From C-114 sp963719285 (GTDB taxonomy: Bacteria > Chloroflexota > Limnocylindria > Limnocylindrales > CSP1-4): 64,000 nucleotides of DNA. The first letter of the stretch is position 1. The number at the start of each line of letters is the position of its first letter. Below are positions 54,401 through 63,023 of the stretch, piece after piece. The notes under the pieces were generated by a model, which ran no database searches, was not told the origin of the DNA, and saw nothing but the letters and a program-made list of their open reading frames with translations. Location: contig CAVRBO010000001.1 of the NCBI GenBank assembly GCA_963719285.1, forward strand, positions 1,240,001-1,304,000, in the 5' to 3' direction. The translations under genes and the position numbers were made by a program.

Positions 54401-55977
54401 TCGGGCCGCCGGGCGTTGGCCTTGAGGACGCCCAGCACCTCACCGTCGGCGATGAGCGGCGCCGCCGCCACCGATCGGATCCCGGCCGCTTCGACGTAGC
54501 TGTCGGATCCGGGCAGGTGCGGGAAGCGCTCGTCGACCAGGTAGTCGCCGGTGATGACGGCACCCTTGGCCGCGATCGCGAGCGCGTTCATCCCGACGTG
54601 CGGTTCGATCAGCACATCCGGCTCGGCCAGGGCCGGGATCTCGCCCGAGCCGGACTCATGGGCTTCGCGCATGAAGCCGTCCGGGCCGAGCAGGTCGAGC
54701 TGGGCCCGATCGGCGTTGAGGAGCCGGACGGCGCCGTCGACGACGTACTGGAGGAGGTCTTCCGTGTCCCGGATCGTCGTCAGGCGCGCGGCGAGCTCGC
54801 GGAGTGTCCGTTCGGCGTCGGCCCGGCGGGCGACCTCGGTCCGCGAACGGGCCAGCTCATCGATGAACCGTGCGTTCCGGACGGCGATCGTGGCCTGGCT
54901 CGCGAAGCTCCGGGCCAGCGCGATCTCCTCCTCGCCGAACGCGTCCGGGCGGCTCGTGTACACGCCGATGACGCCGATCGGGCCGCGCGCGTCGATGAGT
55001 GGCGCGGCGATCATGGAGCGCACACCCAGCCGGCGGACGAACGCGTCCGAGCCTTCGGCGTGGACGAACCCGTCGTCGGCGAGGTAGTCGCCCGTCACGA
55101 AGACGTCGCCGGTCGCGATGGCTCGCCCGAAGATCCCCTCGCCCGGTTCGAGCTCGAGCGAGCGCAGCAGCTCACGGCCCTGATCGTCGGCCAGGCCGGC
55201 ATCGTGAGCCCACTTGATCCGGCCCGTCGTCGGATCGACGAGGTCGAGCAGCGCGCCGTCCGCCTCGAGCAGGCGCACCGCGACGTCGACCGTGGAGCGC
55301 AGGACGGCGGCCGGGTCGTGAAGGGACGCGAGGGCCGCCCCGACCGTGCTCAGCGAGCGCTGGATCTCGACGCGTCGCGCGAGGTCCGTCTCGGACTCGG
55401 CGAGGCGCTCGATGAGGTCGGCGGTCCCGATCGCGCTGGCCGCGTGGTCCGCCAGGGCCCGCACGAGCACGACGTCGCGCTCGCTGAACGCCGCTGGACG
55501 GTCGGCGTGGATCGCGAGCGCCCCCACGGACCGGCCGTTGACCACGAGGGGCGCGGCGACGAGCGACCGGATGCCGATCTCCGCCACGAGGCTGTCGCCG
55601 CGCCCGGAGTGCTCGAACGCGTGGTCGTTGGGGTAGTCGTCGGTCCGCTGGACCTCGTGCCGCGCGATCGCGCGGGCGATCAGGCCGCCCTGTTCTCCGC
55701 GCCCCGCCTCGAGGGTCGTCCGCCAGCGCTGGACGCGCGACTCGGTCATGCCCGCCTCGAACGCGAAGCGCAGACGTCCCGTGTCGTCCAGGAGTCCGAT
55801 GAGGGCCCCGTCGGCCTTGAGCAGGAGGACCGCCTCGTCCACGGCCCGCTGGAGGATCCGCGAGACGTCCGACTCGGCGTCCGACTCGGCGTCCGAGGGA
55901 GATCCGAGCGCGTCGATCACGCCCGGCATGGCGGGCACCACCGCAGAAGCGGCGACCGGGTGGCTGGTCCGCGTCAT
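51436..55977 (-). CDS. large hybrid-sensor histidine kinase: five GAF, three PAS, HisKA_3
   Basis: 1513 residues. Five GAF domains in tandem (about 40-195, 205-370, 385-550, 560-725, 745-905), each with the ADG-x-L and DAFSE/GERD-type motifs, are joined by similar helical linkers (RRDIARRADAER). Three PAS domains follow (about 915-1035, 1040-1160, 1165-1285; each SRYRHLVENSPD/ERYRFLVENSPD-like). Then comes a NarL-type kinase: H-box ARELHDSVTQALF (His1321), N-box EALHNVVKHA, G-box DDGAGFD. No membrane helix is seen, so it senses cytosolic or diffusible signals (cyclic nucleotides, gases, redox). It pairs with the NarL regulator downstream. Confidence 0.93.
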   Translation of the reverse strand: MTRTSHPVAASAVVPAMPGVIDALGSPSDAESDAESDVSRILQRAVDEAVLLLKADGALIGLLDDTGRLRFAFEAGMTESRVQRWRTTLEAGRGEQGGLIARAIARHEVQRTDDYPNDHAFEHSGRGDSLVAEIGIRSLVAAPLVVNGRSVGALAIHADRPAAFSERDVVLVRALADHAASAIGTADLIERLAESETDLARRVEIQRSLSTVGAALASLHDPAAVLRSTVDVAVRLLEADGALLDLVDPTTGRIKWAHDAGLADDQGRELLRSLELEPGEGIFGRAIATGDVFVTGDYLADDGFVHAEGSDAFVRRLGVRSMIAAPLIDARGPIGVIGVYTSRPDAFGEEEIALARSFASQATIAVRNARFIDELARSRTEVARRADAERTLRELAARLTTIRDTEDLLQYVVDGAVRLLNADRAQLDLLGPDGFMREAHESGSGEIPALAEPDVLIEPHVGMNALAIAAKGAVITGDYLVDERFPHLPGSDSYVEAAGIRSVAAAPLIADGEVLGVLKANARRPDAFSPADGELLLAIAQQAAVALSNARLIDELEASRRDIARRADAERALREISARITAIHDPADVLQQVVDEAARLLDADGSILELIDPNDTNLLRWAYDYGVSGRFEERFMRELTLSVGVGLTGRSVAERRVLIADDDLGAEFPAHPDSDRFFATTGYRSMLAAPIIGEGGPLGALEVYSTDPGAFGERDADLIKGFATQAAIAIANARLIEDLDASRHELARLAEHERALREISARITALRDHDELLQLIVEEARRLIGSDGAHLTLMADDRSHLKPIVATGVDDATRAWMLDLEFPLQGGLNGLAAALGRPVRSDDYLVDPRIPHEPEDQYTAARLGLRGLATVPLRAPGGEILGTLAVSFRTVHEVDDESVSLLQVLGDQAAVAVTNARLDGLLRDSESRYRHLVENSPDLVWAIDEHARFTFLSDTCERLTGWKAEELLGGHFGGLVHPSSREVAEIDWVDGLQDGNNEIRGRVNLLHRDGHPVPAEFIAVSRIVGHEFAGANGSVRDMSERDRLERELRTSEERYRFLVENSPDIVFSCDADGRFTYVGDSLERLLGWDPAEVVGNHFTTLIDAGSIPNAVDSWTQAMSHPGQPVSTRIDLIHRDGRRILYDIRAVASAVDGVITGLHGSARDASERARLEAEVRQSEARFRDLVETSPDGVWQADAEGNFTFWSERATALFGWPAGAVVGASYMGVVDPSSHVEATETWGRMVQGEDDLVRVRLLLRHLDGSTIPSEVSGVAIQRDGKFAGAQGTVRDLRERERLEADLRRQAGELAARDERAHLARELHDSVTQALFSMTLITRSIELLFTKDPAAAAGRLETLRDLQRDALAEMRALIFELRPGGLEVDGLVAALRRQATAVQGRIGLPVVVEAELDERLPNEIEDCLYRIGQEALHNVVKHAAAHAVRLEIGRVADGVRVAVIDDGAGFDADSVPPGHLGLAGMRARAERVGGRFRVESRKGKGTTIEVVVPVDVVDGD

Positions 55978-56146
55978 CGTCGGCTGAGCATACGACCGAG
56001 GACGCGCGGGCGAAGCGCCGGATGTCCAGCCGGGGCATGGACGGATGACGATGCCGGACCGCGGCCGGACCGTGTCCGGGCCGGTGGGGCGGCCTATGCT
56101 CCGCGGCGATCGATCGAGCGATCGTCACAGGAGCCGTCGGTGCGCC

Positions 56147-56698
56147 CTAGCCCTCGCGGTCCGGCGGGTCCGGGAGGGCGAGGATGAACTCGGCGGCCCG
56201 ATCCAGGGCTTCGCCGAGCACCGGCTTGAGCGTGTGGCCGAGGCGCGGCCAGGTGACGAGCTCGCCACGGGCCAGCGAGGGCATCGCCGCGCGCAGGAGA
56301 TCGATGCGCGCGAACGGATCCGACTCACCGCACAGCAGCAGCGTCGGGCAGGTGATGGACGGCCAGTGAGCCATCCGCGCCGCGGTCCGTTCGGGGCCAC
56401 CCGGCGGGTGAAGCGGATACGAGAAGCAGACCAGGCCGCGATACGTCGCGCCAGCCGCCGCCAGGCTCGCCACCCGGCCGCCGTACGAATGGCCGCCCAC
56501 GACGGTCCGCGGACCGGGCGGAGCGATCGCCAGGAGGGCCGGCACCGCGTCCTCGGCCTTGCGCTTCGGCAAGTCGATCGCCACGGCATCGACGCCCCGG
56601 GCGCGCAGGCCGGCCACGAACGGCGCCATCGATGAGGCATCGCCCGACGCCCCGTGGCCGAGGTAGACGCGCGGGGAGCCGGGGAACGGTGAGCTCAT
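56147..56698 (-). CDS. small alpha/beta hydrolase (KANL3/Tex30-like dienelactone-type)
   Basis: 183 residues. YLGHGASGDASSM, then GGHSYGGRVASLAA with nucleophile Ser in GHSYG, CGESDPFA (acid Asp) and RLGHTLKP (catalytic His). The short length without a cap fits the KANL3/Tex30 group. ATG 56698 lies 6 bases after a reverse TACCCT. The enzyme is likely an esterase of unknown substrate. Confidence 0.87.
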   Translation of the reverse strand: MSSPFPGSPRVYLGHGASGDASSMAPFVAGLRARGVDAVAIDLPKRKAEDAVPALLAIAPPGPRTVVGGHSYGGRVASLAAAGATYRGLVCFSYPLHPPGGPERTAARMAHWPSITCPTLLLCGESDPFARIDLLRAAMPSLARGELVTWPRLGHTLKPVLGEALDRAAEFILALPDPPDREG

Positions 56699-56704
56699 CG
56701 CCGC

Positions 56705-56710
56705 AGGGTA
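56705..56710 (-). promoter_or_regulatory. -10 box for leaderless hydrolase transcript
   Basis: Reverse-strand TACCCT, 6 bases, ATG 56698. Confidence 0.5.
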
Positions 56711-56828
56711 GCCGAGGTGGGTCTGGGTGCGTCGTGGCCCCTGTGGCGTGGACGGGCGTGGGTAGGATGGGTCATGGACTGAAGGGGGCGGCGCCGGGCA
56801 CGCTGCCGACCTCGTGTACGAGGAAGTC

Positions 56829-58208
56829 ATGTCGCCTGCCCGCGCCCATGCACCAGGTCGTCCGTGGCGGCGGGCCGCCATCGCGGCCGTCGCGTGGCTG
56901 GTCGCGGCGACCGTCGGGGCCGGCGGCGTCTCGGCCGCCGATCCCGCGACTTCGGGCGCGCCGTCGTCCTGGCCGACCCGGCTCACGCTCACCTCGACCC
57001 GGACTCCGGCCACCCTCAAGCCGACGAGCCTGACCTTCTACGGTCGCGGATACGGCCACGGCCTGGGTATGTCCCAGTACGGGGCGCGAGGTCGGGCCCT
57101 GGCGGGACAGCTCGCCCCGGAGATCCTCGCCCACTACTACGAAAATACGTCCCTCGCCACCCAGAGCACCGCGACGCCGATCCGGGTCCTCGTCGTCGCG
57201 GGGTACACGCCGACCGTCGCGCTGCCGGCCCGGGTCATCGGGCGGGGCGGGACATGGACCGTCGACGGGATCGCCGGGAAGTGGCCGGCGGACGCGTCGA
57301 TGGACTACATCCGGGTCACCGGTCCGGACCCCGGTTGGAAGATCCGAATCGAGAGCCCGACCGGCAAGCTCCTCAAGACCGCGACCGTCGGCGCGAGCGT
57401 CCGGATCCGGCCGGCGGCGCTGATGACCCGGCTCCAGGTCGTCTTCCAGCCGAGCTCGTACGACCGCTACCGGGGCACGATCCGGCTCCTCGGGTCGGCG
57501 GGCGGCCGCGTCAGCGCCATCGACGAGACGAACGTCGAGGCGTACCTGCGCGGAGTCGTCCCGGCCGAGATGCCGTCCACGTGGCCCGCCGAGGCAGTGC
57601 GGGCCCAGGCGATCGCCGCGCGGAGCTTCGCGTCCGCCCACCTTCATCCAGGGACCGGCACCTGGGACGTCTTCGGCGACGGCCGCTCCCAGGTGTACCG
57701 GGGCGTGCTGGCCGAGCGGAGCGCGTCCACGGCCGCGGTCGTGGCGACGGCCGGCCGGGTGCTTGTGAGCGGCTCGCAGCCCATCATCGCCCTGTTCCAC
57801 TCCTCCGACGGCGGCGCGACCGAGGACAACGAGAACGTGTACGTGTCGCCGACCGGGCAGCGCAGCTCGGTGCCCCTGCCCTACCTGCGCGGTTCGATGG
57901 ACCGCGCTCCCGACGGCAGCGCGTACGACGCCGCCGGACCCCACGCCACATGGACGACCGCCACGTACACCTGGGCTCAACTCTCGGCGGTCTTCGGGGC
58001 CGACCAACGAACCGCCGTCGGCGACGTGGCCACGATCGACCTGTCCGATCGGGGTGTCTCGGGCCGGCTCATCAGCGTCACCCTGACCGGATCCACGGGC
58101 ACCAGGAAGGTGTCCGGGGAGGTGTTCCGGACCGTCTTCAACACGTACACTCCGGCCGCGGACCCGTACATGTGGAGCACCCTCTTCGACATCGCCCCGA
58201 TCCCCTGA
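56829..58208 (+). CDS. secreted SpoIID/LytB-domain protein
   Basis: 459 residues from ATG 56829, with GAGGA just upstream; GTG 56814 is possible. Signal peptide (about 12-40, ending VSAAD). GRGYGHGLGMSQYGA near 78 and EAYLRGVVPAEMPSTWPAEAVRAQAIAARSF near 240 are hallmarks of SpoIID lytic transglycosylases that act on denuded peptidoglycan. Outside spore formers this domain occurs in amidase enhancers and wall-remodelling proteins. No sporulation genes are near, so a cell-wall role is inferred. Confidence 0.9.
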   Translation: MSPARAHAPGRPWRRAAIAAVAWLVAATVGAGGVSAADPATSGAPSSWPTRLTLTSTRTPATLKPTSLTFYGRGYGHGLGMSQYGARGRALAGQLAPEILAHYYENTSLATQSTATPIRVLVVAGYTPTVALPARVIGRGGTWTVDGIAGKWPADASMDYIRVTGPDPGWKIRIESPTGKLLKTATVGASVRIRPAALMTRLQVVFQPSSYDRYRGTIRLLGSAGGRVSAIDETNVEAYLRGVVPAEMPSTWPAEAVRAQAIAARSFASAHLHPGTGTWDVFGDGRSQVYRGVLAERSASTAAVVATAGRVLVSGSQPIIALFHSSDGGATEDNENVYVSPTGQRSSVPLPYLRGSMDRAPDGSAYDAAGPHATWTTATYTWAQLSAVFGADQRTAVGDVATIDLSDRGVSGRLISVTLTGSTGTRKVSGEVFRTVFNTYTPAADPYMWSTLFDIAPIP

Positions 58209-58252
58209 CGGTCCGCCTCGCCGGCTCCGGCCGCGCGGGATCCGCAGAAGGG

Positions 58253-58931
58253 ATGCCCAGTGACCCGGCTGCATCGGTGACCCAGCCCCGCCAGATCCGG
58301 CGACCGGCCTACCTGGCCCAGCCGCCCGAACCGGTCGATCCGATCGAGTCCCGGCCGCGCTGCCCGTGGGCCGGCGCGGACGGCCCGCGTCCGGACCGGC
58401 GGATGGTCGCGTACCACGACCTCGAGTGGGGCACGGCCGTCCATGACGACCTCGAACTGTTCGAGCGCCTGGCCCTCGAGTCGTTCCAGGCCGGCCTGTC
58501 GTGGTCGACGGTCCTCAACAAGCGGGATGCCTTCCGGACCGCCTTCCGCGGCTTCGACCCGATCGTCGTCGCGGCGTTCGGGCCGGCCGACCGGGCCCGG
58601 CTCATGGCCGATGCGGGGATCGTCCGGAATGGCGCCAAGATCGACGCGACGGTCGGCAACGCCCAGGCGTTCCGGGCCATCCAGGCCGCATTCGGGTCGT
58701 TCGACGCGTACCTCGCGGCCCGTCTGCCGGGCCCGGTCCCGCGCCTGCCCCTTGTCGGCCCGGGCGGGCGACATCCCGGCCGCGACGCCGGCGGCCGAGG
58801 CGCTGTCGCGCGATCTCCATGGTCGAGGATTCCGGTTCGTCGGCCCCACGATCGTCTACGCGTTCATGCAGAGCGTCGGCCTCGTGGACGATCACCTGCC
58901 GACGTGCTTCCGCTACCGCGGGCCGGGCTGA
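58253..58931 (+). pseudogene. tag: DNA-3-methyladenine glycosylase I (Tag), apparent frameshift
   Basis: The first 160 residues (RCPWAG, YHDLEWG, LESFQAGLSWSTVLNKR, then NAQAFRAIQAAFGSFDAYL) match Tag. The family C-terminus (SRDLHGRGFRFVGPTIVYAFMQSVGLVDDHLPTC) is in another frame from about 58750-58790. The frame change requires removal of one base near GGGCGGGCG. Restored, the protein is complete with Zn-binding Cys residues at both ends, so a sequencing insertion is likely. Tag removes 3-methyladenine in base excision repair. Confidence 0.82.
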
Positions 58932-58943
58932 CCTCCGCCGCGC

Positions 58944-59831
58944 TCAGATCTCGCGCCGGCGGAACGAGGCGATGCCGAGGGCGAGCACCACGACGGTCCA
59001 CAGGGCCACGTACAGGATGAACGCGGGCGGTGGGCCGCTCGGCGCGTAAAACGGGCTGTTCTCGACGATCCGGGCGGCCCGCGAGTCCCCACCGGCACCG
59101 ACGAGGAGTAGGACCGCCTGCGGCTCGAGCGCGAACTCCGTCCCTCGCCACAGGCCGTCGAGCGGGAGCAGGTAGCGGGCGGTCTCGAGGGACCGGGCCA
59201 GGCCGTCGAGCTGGAGGAAGCCGGCCACGTTCACGAGGATGCCGGTGATCCAGGACAGCCCGAACAGGACGACCGCGACGGCACCGCCGGCGATCGGCGG
59301 GAGACGCGTGCTCAGGAGCACGGACACCGTCAGCAGGACGGTCGCCTGGGCGCCGAGATAGAGCACGGCGACCAGTGGGTCGGGCGGCGCATACCCCGAC
59401 GCCAGGTCGACCACGCCGATCTCGAGGAGCCCCGCGATGACCGCGTAGCCGCCGGCGATGGCGACCAGGCCCAGCCACTTGCCGACGAGGATCTCCGCCC
59501 GCCGGATCGGCCGGGCGGCGATCGCCAGCAGGACACCCAATTCGAGGTCCGCGGAGATCGCCGGCGAGCCGAGGAAGGCGGAGGTCATCGCGAGCACGAA
59601 GCTGAACATGAACGCGACGAGGATGAGCAGCTGGCTGGTCGCCGCGAGGATCTCGATCTCGGGTGCCGGACGGGGCCCGTGCCGCGCGGTGTCGACGAGC
59701 GCGCTGAACCCCCAGCCGGTGAGGGCGACGATCACCACGGTCAGGACGACCAGCGCGCGCAGGATCCGCCGCCGCAGCGCTTCGAGCAGCGTGAGCCGGC
59801 CGATGACCAGGATGTTCGCGAGGGCGATCAC
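58944..59831 (-). CDS. ABC-2 exporter permease
   Basis: 295 residues from GTG 59831, overlapping the ATPase stop (GTGA). Six predicted helices with the ABC-2 layout: ILRALVVLTVVIVALTGWGF, LLILVAFMFSFVLAMTSAF, the motif SADLELGVLLAIAARPIRRAEILVGKW (coupling helix, typical of the YtrC/ABC-2 group). Forms an exporter with the upstream ATPase. Substrate unknown. Confidence 0.9.
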   Translation of the reverse strand: MIALANILVIGRLTLLEALRRRILRALVVLTVVIVALTGWGFSALVDTARHGPRPAPEIEILAATSQLLILVAFMFSFVLAMTSAFLGSPAISADLELGVLLAIAARPIRRAEILVGKWLGLVAIAGGYAVIAGLLEIGVVDLASGYAPPDPLVAVLYLGAQATVLLTVSVLLSTRLPPIAGGAVAVVLFGLSWITGILVNVAGFLQLDGLARSLETARYLLPLDGLWRGTEFALEPQAVLLLVGAGGDSRAARIVENSPFYAPSGPPPAFILYVALWTVVVLALGIASFRRREI

Positions 59832-60763
59832 GTCCCGGGTTCCTCGTCGGCGGGGTGGCCGAGGAGCTCCAGGAAGCGCTCCTCGAGCGTCTCCCGACCC
59901 GCGTCGACGGCGTGGATCCGGCCGCCGGCCGCCACGATGGCGGCGACGAGATCCGGGACGCGCTCGGCGGGGCAGCCGCGGACGACGAGCCACGGCGGGT
60001 CGTCCGCGAGCGTTCCGAACGGCGCCAGGGTCGCCCGGCCCTTGCCGTCGAGATCCGTGACCCGGACGCGGACCGTCGACGCGCCGAGCAGCTCGTCCAG
60101 GGTGCCGGCCGCCACGACCCGGCCATGGTCGACGATCGCCACTTCGTCGCACACGCGCTCGACCTCGGTCAGGAGGTGCGAGTTGAGGAACACGGCCGTG
60201 CCGCGGTCGCGCAGTGCCCGGATGATCGCGCGGACATCCTGCCGGCCGATCGGGTCGAGCGCGGAGGTCGGCTCGTCGAGGAACACGAGATCGGGTCGGC
60301 CGAGCAGGGCGACCCCGAGCCCGAGCCGCTGCTGCATACCCTTCGAGAACGTGTCGACGCGGTCGGCCGCGCGCTCGGTCAGGCCCACCATCTCCAGCGC
60401 TTCGTCGATCTCCGGCCCACGCCGGTCGCGCGGCAGCTCGGCGAGCGAGGCGTGGAGGCCGAGCACGTCGCGGGCCGTCAGCCAGGCCTGGTACCGGAAC
60501 AGCTCGGGCAGGTAGCCGATCCGGCGGCGGGTCGCCCGATCACCCAGTGGCGCCCCGAGGACGGTCGCCTCGCCCGACGTGGGCCGAGCGAGCCCGAGGA
60601 GCAGCTTGACGGCTGTCGTCTTGCCGGCACCGTTCGGGCCGAGAAAGCCGAACACGTGGCCGGCCGGCACATGCATCGTCAGGCCGGCCAGCGCGGTCGT
60701 CGAGCCATAGCGCTTGGCGAGGGCGGTCGTGTCGATCGCGGCGGGGATGGACGAGGAGGTCAT
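59828..60763 (-). CDS. ABC-2 exporter ATP-binding protein
   Basis: 311 residues. Walker A GPNGAGKTT at 42-50, signature FSKGMQQRLGLG near 141, Walker B LVFLDEPTSALDP, switch His in NSHLL. The C-terminal extension (about 220-300) is the accessory domain of this class. A ribosome site is weak (AGGATTG). The 21-bp operator-like palindrome at 60814 lies 51 bp upstream. Coupled to the permease. Confidence 0.93.
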   Translation of the reverse strand: MTSSSIPAAIDTTALAKRYGSTTALAGLTMHVPAGHVFGFLGPNGAGKTTAVKLLLGLARPTSGEATVLGAPLGDRATRRRIGYLPELFRYQAWLTARDVLGLHASLAELPRDRRGPEIDEALEMVGLTERAADRVDTFSKGMQQRLGLGVALLGRPDLVFLDEPTSALDPIGRQDVRAIIRALRDRGTAVFLNSHLLTEVERVCDEVAIVDHGRVVAAGTLDELLGASTVRVRVTDLDGKGRATLAPFGTLADDPPWLVVRGCPAERVPDLVAAIVAAGGRIHAVDAGRETLEERFLELLGHPADEEPGT

Positions 60764-60813
60764 CTGGACAATCCTGACAGAGGTCGACGTCCCGACGCCT
60801 CCGGGCGCGAAGG

Positions 60814-60834
60814 TGTGACAGGAGAGCTGTCACA
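60814..60834. promoter_or_regulatory. operator-like palindrome between ABC exporter and zinc-ribbon gene
   Basis: TGTGACAG, 5 bases, CTGTCACA: perfect 8-bp arms. A further half-site (CTGACAG) is at 60776-60782. The site lies between divergent genes and is a likely regulator binding site, for example for a GntR- or MarR-type protein not in the window. Confidence 0.6.
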
Positions 60835-60855
60835 GGGCAGGATCATCGTCGCGCC

Positions 60856-61047
60856 ATGAACGCCTTCTTCGCCACTCCGATCACCCCCGCCACGATCTCC
60901 CTGGCCTGCCCGTGGTGCGACGAGCCCATCGCCGTGGACGACGCGTTCGTCGGGACCGCGCTGCGGTGCGGATCATGCGCAACGAGCGTCGACCTCGAAC
61001 CGGTCAGCGCCGGGTCGTCCGCCCGGTCGATGGAGATCGCCGCCTGA
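60856..61047 (+). CDS. 63-residue zinc-ribbon protein
   Basis: ATG 60856; 63 residues with ACPWCDEPI and RCGSCATSV, a CxxC-18-CxxC ribbon. No other domain. It is divergent from the ABC exporter across a palindromic site. The ribosome site is weak. Possibly an RNA- or protein-binding regulator. Confidence 0.72.
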   Translation: MNAFFATPITPATISLACPWCDEPIAVDDAFVGTALRCGSCATSVDLEPVSAGSSARSMEIAA

Positions 61048-61084
61048 CCTCCATCCGCCCGGCGACCGGGAATCGAAAGGTCCG

Positions 61085-61279
61085 TCAAGCCTCCCTCCAG
61101 GCGTGACGGACCTTCGGATCGGGATCGTCATCGCCCTCGTCGGGCGATGACGACCATCTCACTTCGGGAACGGGATCGCCGCTATCGCCGGCGAAGGCCA
61201 CGGCCGAGGCGACGAGCGAGAGCAGGGCGGACAACAGAGCGGCCGGAACGAGCGTGCGAAGGATCCGAGGACGCGACAT
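61085..61279 (-). CDS. small secreted acidic protein
   Basis: 64 residues from ATG 61279, with GGAGG 7 bases upstream; an upstream ATG (61306) lacks a ribosome site. Signal peptide (about 1-32: RILRTLVPAALLSALLSLVASAVAFAGDS) precedes an acidic, Asp/Pro-rich mature part of about 32 residues. Function unknown. Confidence 0.68.
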   Translation of the reverse strand: MSRPRILRTLVPAALLSALLSLVASAVAFAGDSGDPVPEVRWSSSPDEGDDDPDPKVRHAWREA

Positions 61280-61332
61280 GAGTGGACCTCCAAGGGATGA
61301 AGCCACCGCAGTGACGGTGATCCGCCCAGGGG

Positions 61333-61360
61333 TTGCAGTGGCTCATCGGCATGGTAGGCT
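61333..61360 (+). promoter_or_regulatory. promoter of leaderless XRE gene
   Basis: TTGCAG (61333-61338), 16-bp spacer, TAGGCT (61355-61360), 7 bases, ATG 61368. Confidence 0.55.
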
Positions 61361-61367
61361 TCGGGTC

Positions 61368-61775
61368 ATGCGTGAGTCAAGTATTGCTAAACATTTGGTC
61401 TGCGCGCCCGGGTCGCCTCTCGCCCGGGCCATCGGGCGCGAGGTCCGCCGTCGTCGCCTCGCCGCGGGACTGAGCCAGGCCGAGGCCGGCTTCCCGTTCA
61501 GCCGGGCATTCGTGTCGGCCGTCGAACACGGCCACGTGATCCCGTCGCTGGCCTCGCTGTTCCATCTGGCGGGGCGCCTGGCGACCGATCCGGCCACGAT
61601 CCTCGCGGACGTCAACACCGACTCGACCGGGGTGTACAATGCCCCTCGTGGACGTACAAACCCGACAGCGACGACGCGTCGTGGTGGACGACCGACCCCT
61701 GGCGGCGAGCATCGGAGCCCGCCTGCGGGTCGCGCGAAAGCGCGCCGGCCTCACCCAGCAGGCATTGGCCGGTGA
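61368..61775 (+). CDS. XRE-family DNA-binding protein
   Basis: 135 residues from ATG 61368. XRE helix-turn-helix at about 20-75 (LARAIGREVRRRRLAAGLSQ, AFVSAVEHGHVIPSLASLFHLAGRLA). The last 45 residues overlap the next gene in another frame and are low-complexity, so the functional end may be about residue 85. A leaderless promoter is directly upstream. It may regulate the adjacent XRE-TPR gene. Confidence 0.75.
   Translation: MRESSIAKHLVCAPGSPLARAIGREVRRRRLAAGLSQAEAGFPFSRAFVSAVEHGHVIPSLASLFHLAGRLATDPATILADVNTDSTGVYNAPRGRTNPTATTRRGGRPTPGGEHRSPPAGRAKARRPHPAGIGR
61635..61640 (+). promoter_or_regulatory. -10 box for leaderless XRE-TPR transcript
   Basis: TACAAT, 7 bases, GTG 61648. The box overlaps the ATG at 61639, so that ATG would not be in the mRNA. 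Confidence 0.55.
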
Positions 61776-62953
61776 GCGTTACACGAAGGCCTACATCAGC
61801 GCCCTCGAGACGGGCGTGGCCAAGCCGTCCATGGCGGCCCTGAACTACCTGTCGAGCCGTCTCGGCATGCCCGCCTCGTCGTTCGTCAGCGACACCGAGA
61901 CGGCGTGGACCAGTCTCGAAGCGGACCTGCGGCTCGCCCAGGGCGACTTCTCCGCCGCCGCGGAGGCGTATGGCGATCTCCTGGCGGCCGAACCGAACCG
62001 GCCCGAGCGCGCGTCGCTCCTCCTGGGTTACGCCGAGGCGCTGTGTCGCCTCGACCGTGGCGCCGAGGCGATCAAGCCGGCGTCGGAGGCGCTCGCGATC
62101 CTCGACACCCTCGGCCGTTCGGCCGAGCGGATGAACGCCCAATACTGGCTGGCGTCCGGCCATCACCAATCGGATAACGAGGAAGAGTCGCGGGCGTTAC
62201 TCCGGGCCCTGCTCGAAACGATCCGTGGGTGCGACGGCGCCGGACCCCCTGCTCCACGTCCGGGTGCTCATCGCCCTGGGCGCCGTGGAGATGAGCGCGA
62301 GCCGGAGCGAGGCCGCGATCGCCTATCTGCGGGAGGCGGACGGCCTGTCGAGCGAGCTCGACACCCGGCGCCGGGCGACGTTCCTCCAGCCATCGCGACC
62401 GGTTATCGGCGCGGAGGCGACCACGAGGGCGCGATCCGCGCCGGCCACCGAGAGCCTGGCCCTCTTCCGGACCGCCGAGGCGCGGATCGAGTCGGCCGGC
62501 ATCGCCAATCACCTGGCGCTGGCGTATCTCGCGAGCGGGAGTCGCGAACGGGCCGCCGAGATGGGTCGGGTCGGCCGCGAGACGGCCGTGCAGGCGGGCG
62601 ACGACCGGCTCCTCGCCCACATCGCCGACACGCAGGCGAGGATCGAGCTCGCCGACGGCCATCAGGCGGCGGCGATGGCACTGGCCGACGAGGCGATCGA
62701 GCTGTCGGAACGGACGCAGAATCGGCCGGCCCTGCTCGACGCGATGGTCACGAAGGCCCGGATCCTGGGCGAGAGCGGTGGATCCGACGCCGCGACGGCG
62801 CTCCTGGCCGAAGCCGCCGGCATCGTCCGCGCCACTGGTCCGGCCGGGCGCCGCAGGGACGTACTCACGGCCTGGGCGGACGCACTCGCCCGTGGCGGCG
62901 ACCACGCCCGGGCGTACGAGATCATGCGCGAGGCCGCCCAGCCCGCCGGCTGA
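61648..62953 (+). pseudogene. XRE-HTH regulator with TPR repeats, multiple apparent frameshifts
   Basis: XRE helix-turn-helix at about residues 15-70 (ASIGARLRVARKRAGLTQ, AYISALETGVAKPSMAALNYLSSRLG) is followed by TPR-like helices (FSAAAEAYGDLLAAEPNRPERASLLLGYAEAL and more). The frame changes near 62225, then appears to change twice more near 62390 and 62447, since ATGYRRGGDHEGAIRAG is in one frame and the flanks are in another. Corrected, the protein would be about 435 residues, like signal-peptide-binding TPR regulators. Three indels in one gene suggest sequencing error or decay. Confidence 0.68.
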
Positions 62954-63023
62954 CCGTCACGGTCGCGTCACCCGGCACGCGTCGGCCCGCCAACCGACCT
63001 TCCGCATCGGCCATCATGGGGAC

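Noticed and set aside
51562..56187. 1541-residue forward ORF
   Set aside because: It is antisense to the histidine kinase; a product of high G+C codon bias with no domain motifs.
56774..56813. Leaderless ORF at ATG 56774 before SpoIID gene
   Set aside because: Box TAGGAT is present, but the frame stops after two codons; it may only mark the mRNA start.
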